23,115 nt of DNA from positions 1-23,115 of IMG/VR virus record IMGVR_UViG_3300046703_000136. The stretch is one strand, 5' to 3'. Of the stretch, positions 19,184 to 23,115 are shown piece after piece (positions within the stretch are counted from its first letter, which is position 1; the number at the start of each line of letters is the position of its first letter). Under the pieces are notes generated by a model. It did not search any database, was not told where the DNA came from, and saw only the letters and a list, made by a program, of their open reading frames with translations. Origin of the DNA: a virus. A program made the translations under genes and the position numbers.

Positions 19184-19558
19184 ATGGTAAAAGAAAGACT
19201 AACAGAACTTAAAGTATGGATCGTAGAGCCTCCCGTCGTTGTTTCACGAATGGAGCAAGACACGGAAGGGAAAACAAAGAAAGTAGACGTCACCAACCTA
19301 TACGAACGCGGGTGGGTAGACTCAGAACATTTTAAATGGCTAGTGCCTAACGGTAACTATGTGATCGAACAGGGCATAGGCAAGGCAGTAAAAGCCCAAT
19401 GGGCAGAAGTGAGGGATGGCGATGTATCAGTGAGTGTGGCTCCCTTACCTGACGCACCTAAAGCCAAACCAAGCACAGCAAAGGCAGCTAAAAAGGCAGC
19501 CAAAAAGCCAGAGACAAAGACAGAGGTAAAGACAGAAACAAAGTCCAAAGATAAATAA
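19184..19558 (+). CDS. Protein with histone-H1-like lysine-rich tail
   Basis: AGGTGG precedes ATG 19184. The 124-residue product has a folded-looking N-terminal part (1-85, with strands KVWIVEPPVVV and WVDSEHFKWLVPNGNYVI) and a low-complexity tail (about 88-124) rich in Lys, Ala, Pro and Thr, with repeats such as AKAAKKAAKK. Such tails bind DNA non-specifically, as in histone H1 and some phage packaging or core proteins. It is the last gene before the portal gene, so a role in DNA packaging or as a head protein is plausible. No family is recognised for the N-terminal part. Confidence 0.6.
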   Translation: MVKERLTELKVWIVEPPVVVSRMEQDTEGKTKKVDVTNLYERGWVDSEHFKWLVPNGNYVIEQGIGKAVKAQWAEVRDGDVSVSVAPLPDAPKAKPSTAKAAKKAAKKPETKTEVKTETKSKDK

Positions 19559-19690
19559 CAGTAGCGCATAGTGTTACGTGGATGCTTCCACATCTACGCA
19601 GGTGGAGCGCTGTCCTCGCTGTCGATTGGACTCCACGGCGGGGGCCACGCCCATTGCTTAGCTTTTCATATTACCTCCCAACTCTTTTTT
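19559..19690 (+). ncRNA. Folded non-coding segment before portal gene
   Basis: GTGGA-TGCT-TCCAC (19578-19591) is a tight hairpin. A second stem pairs GTGGA (19602-19606) and GTCC (19612-19615) with GGAC (19628-19631) and TCCAC (19632-19636). GGCG and CGCC (19637-19650) can close a third. A T-tract (19684-19691) follows after about 30 bases. It may be a terminator plus leader, a small RNA, or a packaging recognition site. The family is unknown and the pairings are by eye. Confidence 0.4.
19663..19674 (+). promoter_or_regulatory. Possible TATA box of portal operon
   Basis: TTTCATATTACC lies about 55 bases before the portal ATG and could start a short-leader transcript near 19695. The match is moderate. 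Confidence 0.25.
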
Positions 19691-19723
19691 TCGATACTAC
19701 AAGTTTAACTGAAGTGGTTACGT

Positions 19724-21253
19724 ATGGCTAGATCTAAAACATATAAGACCGTCACAACTAAACGCTCAATTCCCCAGCGAGTTAAGAGCGCACTCCAGGC
19801 ACTTATAGACCAAGAGCAGACCGGCTATGGTCAGTATAAGGTTCAACTCCAAGCAGGCCAACCTGTCCAGATAAGTAAAGATTTCATCGCGATCGCTATT
19901 GAGGGATACACCTCGAATCCCTGGATCTACAAAGGGTTTAGGATTATCATAGAAAGCGCAAGCGACATTACAATTAAGGTCACGAAAGAGACGCAAGTGG
20001 ACCATTCCCAGGACGTAGCAGCCTCAGAAAATTCAGGAAAGCCGGTAAAAATGGGGCATAAACAAGACGATCTGGCTACACAGCCTAAGACCAAGTGGGT
20101 AGACGTAGACGATCACCAGTTGACTAAGATCCTCCACAGACCAAACGAAGATCAAAGCTGGGTGGAGCTCCAGGAAACGGTCTTATTACACCTACTTATT
20201 GCAGGTAATGCGTTTATCTTTAGAGCCAAGCCACTTTACAACCTAACGTGCCTACGCCCTGACCTCGTAAAACCCGTCCCTGACGATAAGGGCCACATCG
20301 CTTCATACGAATACACGATAGACGAGGCGAAGGGGACCACGGTCCCGTATCAGAAAGACGAAATATTGCACCTTATGCTGATCGATCCTATTAACGCACT
20401 CGATGGCATATCTCCAGCGAAAGCCGCTGCTATGTCGATCAATCTTAATAACACCGCTCGCTTCTGGAATTTCCAAAAACTCCATAACACAGTAGGCCTA
20501 GGAGGCATCTTCTTTGGAGATGAGCCTTTAACCGAAAACCAAACAACCCAAGTAGAAAGTAAGATAGACACGTATAAAGGCCCTACTCAAGCTGCCTCCT
20601 ATGCCTTGCTAGACGGCGTTAAATCTTACCAGGAACTAAGCCTAAGTCCCAAAGAGATGGACTGGTTTAATATAATGGAGCTCAGCTCTCACGAAGTCAG
20701 CATGGCCATAGGCGTGCCCAAAGAGTTACTGTGGGGTGAGGCAACCTATGAGAATCTTGACCAGGCGATGAGGCAGCTCTACACAAGAACAGTATTACCT
20801 TTACTTGGAAAACTCGTAGACGGACTAAGCCACTGGTTCGAGCCCATCTATCCAGGCTATCGTTTTGAGTTAGACACAGAAGAGATCGTCGTTTTACAAG
20901 AGGACATAGGCAAGAAAGCCGCTTGGATCCTCCCTCTTGCTGTCAACAGAATTATATTAGTTAACGAAGCACGCGAAAAGATGGGATGGGAACCGCTCGA
21001 AGGTTGCGATATATTCCTGGAGCCAACAGGGTTACAGCCAGTTAACATTGATGGCTCCCTGCTCGACGGGGGATCAACAGGCGCCACACCTCCCACGCCT
21101 GACATGATCCCTCTGCCGCCTGGATCTTCACCAGGGCTCGACGTCCTCGGACCACCTGGAAACGGATCCTCACCCCCGAACCCTGCGGACGTCCCTGTCG
21201 CTGGCTTAATGGCGACACTTGAGGCAATCAAGCAGAAAATGCACGATAACTGA
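19724..21253 (+). CDS. HK97-type portal protein
   Basis: The 509-residue protein forms the dodecameric ring at the head vertex through which the terminase pumps DNA. Family hallmarks are present: an N-terminal region, then HRPNEDQSWVELQETVLLHLLIAGNAFIF (landmarks HRPNEDQSW and LIAGNAF, about 132-165), a KDEILHLML segment, a SPAKAAAMSINLNN helix, and GVPKELLWGEATYENLDQAMRQ with the long C-terminal stem helix. The C-terminal tail (about 440-490) is Pro/Gly-rich. Length is normal for the family. No strong ribosome-binding site is visible, and a folded segment precedes it. It is followed by a 50-aa gene and the MuF-like gene, the usual order in head modules. Confidence 0.9.
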   Translation: MARSKTYKTVTTKRSIPQRVKSALQALIDQEQTGYGQYKVQLQAGQPVQISKDFIAIAIEGYTSNPWIYKGFRIIIESASDITIKVTKETQVDHSQDVAASENSGKPVKMGHKQDDLATQPKTKWVDVDDHQLTKILHRPNEDQSWVELQETVLLHLLIAGNAFIFRAKPLYNLTCLRPDLVKPVPDDKGHIASYEYTIDEAKGTTVPYQKDEILHLMLIDPINALDGISPAKAAAMSINLNNTARFWNFQKLHNTVGLGGIFFGDEPLTENQTTQVESKIDTYKGPTQAASYALLDGVKSYQELSLSPKEMDWFNIMELSSHEVSMAIGVPKELLWGEATYENLDQAMRQLYTRTVLPLLGKLVDGLSHWFEPIYPGYRFELDTEEIVVLQEDIGKKAAWILPLAVNRIILVNEAREKMGWEPLEGCDIFLEPTGLQPVNIDGSLLDGGSTGATPPTPDMIPLPPGSSPGLDVLGPPGNGSSPPNPADVPVAGLMATLEAIKQKMHDN

Positions 21254-21273
21254 GGAACTGAGGAAATCTACCA

Positions 21274-21426
21274 ATGCACCCAGTCATAACTAAGATGCTG
21301 GCTAAGGCCTCGTTTTTCAATATAGACGGGACCGTAAATGAGCACCACCCAGATATAGAGAAGATGCTCGAAGTAGCAAAGGGCTTTAATTATAAAGGTG
21401 GTCCAGCCAAGGTTAAACGACGGTAA
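21274..21426 (+). CDS. 50-aa hypothetical head-module protein
   Basis: GAGGAAA precedes ATG 21274. The product has 50 residues, with a FFNIDGTVNEHHPD centre, a helix (IEKMLEVAKGF) and a basic end (KVKRR). It lies between the portal and MuF genes. Its last codons run into the 10-bp repeats at 21415-21454. No family recognised. Confidence 0.55.
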   Translation: MHPVITKMLAKASFFNIDGTVNEHHPDIEKMLEVAKGFNYKGGPAKVKRR

Positions 21427-21454
21427 ACGTAGCTAAACGTAGCTAAACGACGGT
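21415..21454. repeat. Four 10-bp tandem repeats in A-B-B-A order
   Basis: AAACGACGGT, AAACGTAGCT, AAACGTAGCT and AAACGACGGT follow without gaps. They overlap the end of the 50-aa gene and stop 5 bases before the MuF ATG. A 10-base period puts the sites on one face of DNA. Confidence 0.7.
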
Positions 21455-21459
21455 AAGTT

Positions 21460-22347
21460 ATGGCTTATAACCTGCTCAAGAGCGCACAACGCCAACGATA
21501 CAGGCGAGCGGTCTACAAACGCAGGGATTCTCTTATACCTTCAGCACAGCGTATCGTTGTAAATTCATATAGGCAGATGGCTACGCCTATAACTGCAGCA
21601 TTCAAGAGCGGCGGCACTCTAAACGAGAAAGAGGCGGCGGCACTCAAGGCTATTGACCAACAGAAACCTGTCATTAAAGTGATGGTCAAGCGTATCTGGG
21701 AGATGGCCGGAACCGAGGGCTACGTATTTTCACAAGAGATCTTTGGTGCTTCGGGGGCTTCTGGGGCCATGCTTGCAGGGGGCAAATCAGCACAAAACTC
21801 CCTGAGTATCGGCCCTAAAACACCCTTCGAAGGATACCACACAAAGGCGGCCAAACTAATTAAGGCGTGGATGGCGTTTGTCGCGAAGTATGTGGACGAG
21901 GATACGGGAAACAAGATAAAGTGGATAGAGGAGGGGGAAAAGAAAGAGCTCCAGCAACTGATATTCGAGGGGATCCAGAAAGAAGAGGGCGTGCCCAAGA
22001 TCACTAAGCGAGTCGAGGCTATGTTTACGGACATGCCTACCTGGAAAGCACGCAGGATCGCACAAAGCGAAGTCATAGAAGCGTTCTCACAAGCCACACT
22101 ACAACAAAGCATAGACGCAGGGTCCCACCTCGACAGGATATGGATAAATACTGACGATGATAGAACTCGACCAGCACACAGGGACTATCCCGAAGGTATA
22201 GGCGGCGCAACGATCCCGTGGGATGCCGACAGCTTTTTAGAAGTGGACCCGCGACCTGAAAACGATGACGGATCGGAATGGCCAGGCGATGCGGTTAACT
22301 GTCGGTGCTGTCTAGGATTCGCAATACCTAAGAAACCGAAGAAGTAA
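21460..22347 (+). CDS. Mu gpF/SPP1 gp7-like head morphogenesis protein
   Basis: The 295-residue protein has a helical N-terminal part and the MuF-type C-terminal domain: ARRIAQSEVIEAFSQATLQQS (landmarks ARRIAQSE and FSQAT, about 195-215), W-x-N-T-x-D-D-R-T-R-P-A-H-R, and the ending DAVNCRCCLGF (about 275-285). These match the family of minor head proteins that sit beside the portal and are thought to travel with DNA. It follows the portal as usual. The start has only a weak ribosome-binding site, within the last tandem repeat. No toxin or extra C-terminal domain is fused here. Confidence 0.88.
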   Translation: MAYNLLKSAQRQRYRRAVYKRRDSLIPSAQRIVVNSYRQMATPITAAFKSGGTLNEKEAAALKAIDQQKPVIKVMVKRIWEMAGTEGYVFSQEIFGASGASGAMLAGGKSAQNSLSIGPKTPFEGYHTKAAKLIKAWMAFVAKYVDEDTGNKIKWIEEGEKKELQQLIFEGIQKEEGVPKITKRVEAMFTDMPTWKARRIAQSEVIEAFSQATLQQSIDAGSHLDRIWINTDDDRTRPAHRDYPEGIGGATIPWDADSFLEVDPRPENDDGSEWPGDAVNCRCCLGFAIPKKPKK

Positions 22348-22359
22348 CCTTATGGGGGC

Positions 22360-22375
22360 GTCAACCGCGGTTGAC
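22360..22375. repeat. Perfect copy of 16-bp palindrome
   Basis: GTCAACCGCGGTTGAC lies 12 bases after the MuF stop, about 14 kb from the copies near the parB-like gene. Its exact conservation in an otherwise unrelated gap argues for a bound protein, most simply the ParB-like protein. Confidence 0.7.
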
Positions 22376-22466
22376 AAGAGCTTGAGCGGTGGAATGCCGA
22401 CTCGTAAATCTTTTCGTTTAACACTTTCACACCACGCGCTCCACTATTAAGCCGTGTTAAGAGGGT
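22376..22466. other. Intergenic segment with long imperfect hairpin
   Basis: GAGCGGTGG (near 22384-22392) can pair with CCACGCGCTC (near 22433-22442) with one bulged base, forming a stem with a large loop. A GAGGGT ribosome-binding site precedes the next ATG. No gene is seen. Confidence 0.35.
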
Positions 22467-22970
22467 ATGAGTAGTGTGGTATTACAATTAAAAGAAGGGG
22501 ATCTAAAAGCTATATTGGTCTACGCAGAGATTGATAGGCAACTGAACTACATACAACCAGAGCAACCAAAACCAAGAGCGCCCGCTCGAAAGTATGAGAG
22601 GTTTGTATCTACTGACAATTATCCTTCCACCTCTTTAGAATACAGGCGTGAATACTATAGGCTATATCGAGCGGAACATCCAGAGCGTATCAAACAATAT
22701 CTCCGCAATAGACGTGCGCGTAGGAGGGGTGGAGTAGGAAGTCACACATTAAAGGAATTAAAATTATTATTTGATAAACAAGAAGGGCGCTGTCATTACT
22801 GTAGCTCATTATTGTATTCTTCTTTTGATAACGAGATTCACGTAGACCATAAGACCCCCCTAATACGTGGGGGTTCCAACTATATCGAAAACATCGCAAT
22901 AGCGTGTGCTCCGTGTAATAGAAGGAAGCATACTAAAACAGAAGAAGAATTCTTCAGAACAGATACGTAA
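22467..22970 (+). CDS. HNH endonuclease, free-standing
   Basis: GAGGGT precedes ATG 22467. The 167-residue protein has a basic, Tyr/Arg-rich helical region (about 55-90) that probably contacts DNA, then a complete HNH core: C109-x2-C112, H125-V-D-H128, N142 (YIENIAIAC), C147-x2-C150 and N151-R-R-K. This is the classical HNH nuclease form. Base composition is more A/T-rich than the portal and MuF genes, and the gene interrupts the head module, so it is likely a mobile homing endonuclease gene. Confidence 0.85.
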   Translation: MSSVVLQLKEGDLKAILVYAEIDRQLNYIQPEQPKPRAPARKYERFVSTDNYPSTSLEYRREYYRLYRAEHPERIKQYLRNRRARRRGGVGSHTLKELKLLFDKQEGRCHYCSSLLYSSFDNEIHVDHKTPLIRGGSNYIENIAIACAPCNRRKHTKTEEEFFRTDT

Positions 22971-23115
22971 AACGATGTAAAACGTTTCTACCCTCATTTT
23001 CAGTAGGTATATATCTCTTTTCGTAGTAGCTTTTTATAGATGCTTTTCGCGCTACAGGCGCCCTCCTACTCTTCTACGCTTAGCCTTAGCTTTAATTATA
23101 TTTTAACACAAAACG
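22971..23115. other. Non-coding right edge with possible promoter
   Basis: The last 145 bases hold no gene. A repeated ACGTAAAACG/ATGTAAAACG motif occurs at the HNH stop, T-rich tracts follow, and TTAATTATATTTTAAC (about 23091-23106) could be the TATA box of the next gene, beyond the window. Confidence 0.35.

Noticed and set aside
19559-19690. Same RNA class as the segment at 2984
   Set aside because: Both share short words such as CTACGC, but helix order and lengths differ, so no common family can be claimed.
20857-21231. 124-codon minus-strand frame
   Set aside because: Antisense to the Pro/Gly-rich portal tail, which produces long open frames by composition.
21720-22112. 130-codon minus-strand frame
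   Set aside because: Antisense to the MuF-like gene, no start signals.

Overview
The window looks like part of the genome of a tailed (HK97-fold) virus or provirus of an archaeon, most likely a methanogen-type euryarchaeote. Reasons for the viral call: a large terminase with complete ATPase and nuclease motifs, a small-terminase-like gene, an HK97-type portal protein, a Mu gpF/SPP1 gp7-like head protein, a hub-like tail protein, a PKD-domain virion protein and a holin-like cluster. Reasons for an archaeal host: A/T-rich TATA boxes about 24-27 nt before several start codons (leaderless genes), GGAGGTGA-type ribosome-binding sites inside operons, a lipobox lipoprotein in the style of methanogen surface proteins, and a lone MCM-type winged helix. 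The host assignment is inference. No rRNA, tRNA, CRISPR array, IS element, integrase, DNA polymerase or ParA is visible.

Layout. 1-2973 (+): end of the late region, with the 3' part of a tail/baseplate-like gene, a PKD protein and four small membrane or coiled-coil genes that look like a lysis/holin group. 2974-3346: a strongly folded non-coding segment ending in a T-tract. 3347-4074 (+): a small antitoxin-like protein and an HNH nuclease. 4119-5155 (-): a lipoprotein gene with its own TATA box, and a ribbon-helix-helix (RHH) regulator. 5156-5476: a divergent control region with 9-bp tandem repeats. 5477-7217 (+): early-type operon opened by an HNH_3-like protein, then an MCM-type winged-helix protein and small cassettes. 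7262-8302: ParB-like protein with an ASCH-like C-terminal domain, followed by a terminator and several copies of the palindrome GTCAACCGCGGTTGAC. 8618-9103: a coiled-coil plus winged-helix reading frame interrupted by one TGA that lies in such a palindrome. 9162-19558: a dense one-way array of about 35 mostly tiny genes (Cys-rich, single-pass membrane, coiled-coil) that also holds a glycosidase-like protein and the terminase genes. 19559-19723: a second folded non-coding segment. 19724-22347: portal, a 50-aa gene and the MuF-like gene. 22467-22970: a second free-standing HNH gene.

How the parts may work together. Terminase, portal and MuF protein package DNA into the head, and capsid and tail genes would be expected downstream of the window and to end in the genes at its left edge, which fits a circular or circularly permuted genome. 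The ParB-ASCH protein together with its dispersed palindromes suggests a partition, nucleoid-organising or regulatory system built without a visible ParA. The RHH regulator and the tandem repeats probably control the divergent early promoters. The tiny-gene array is joined by a repeated start-site sequence and looks like an accessory, exchangeable cassette region.
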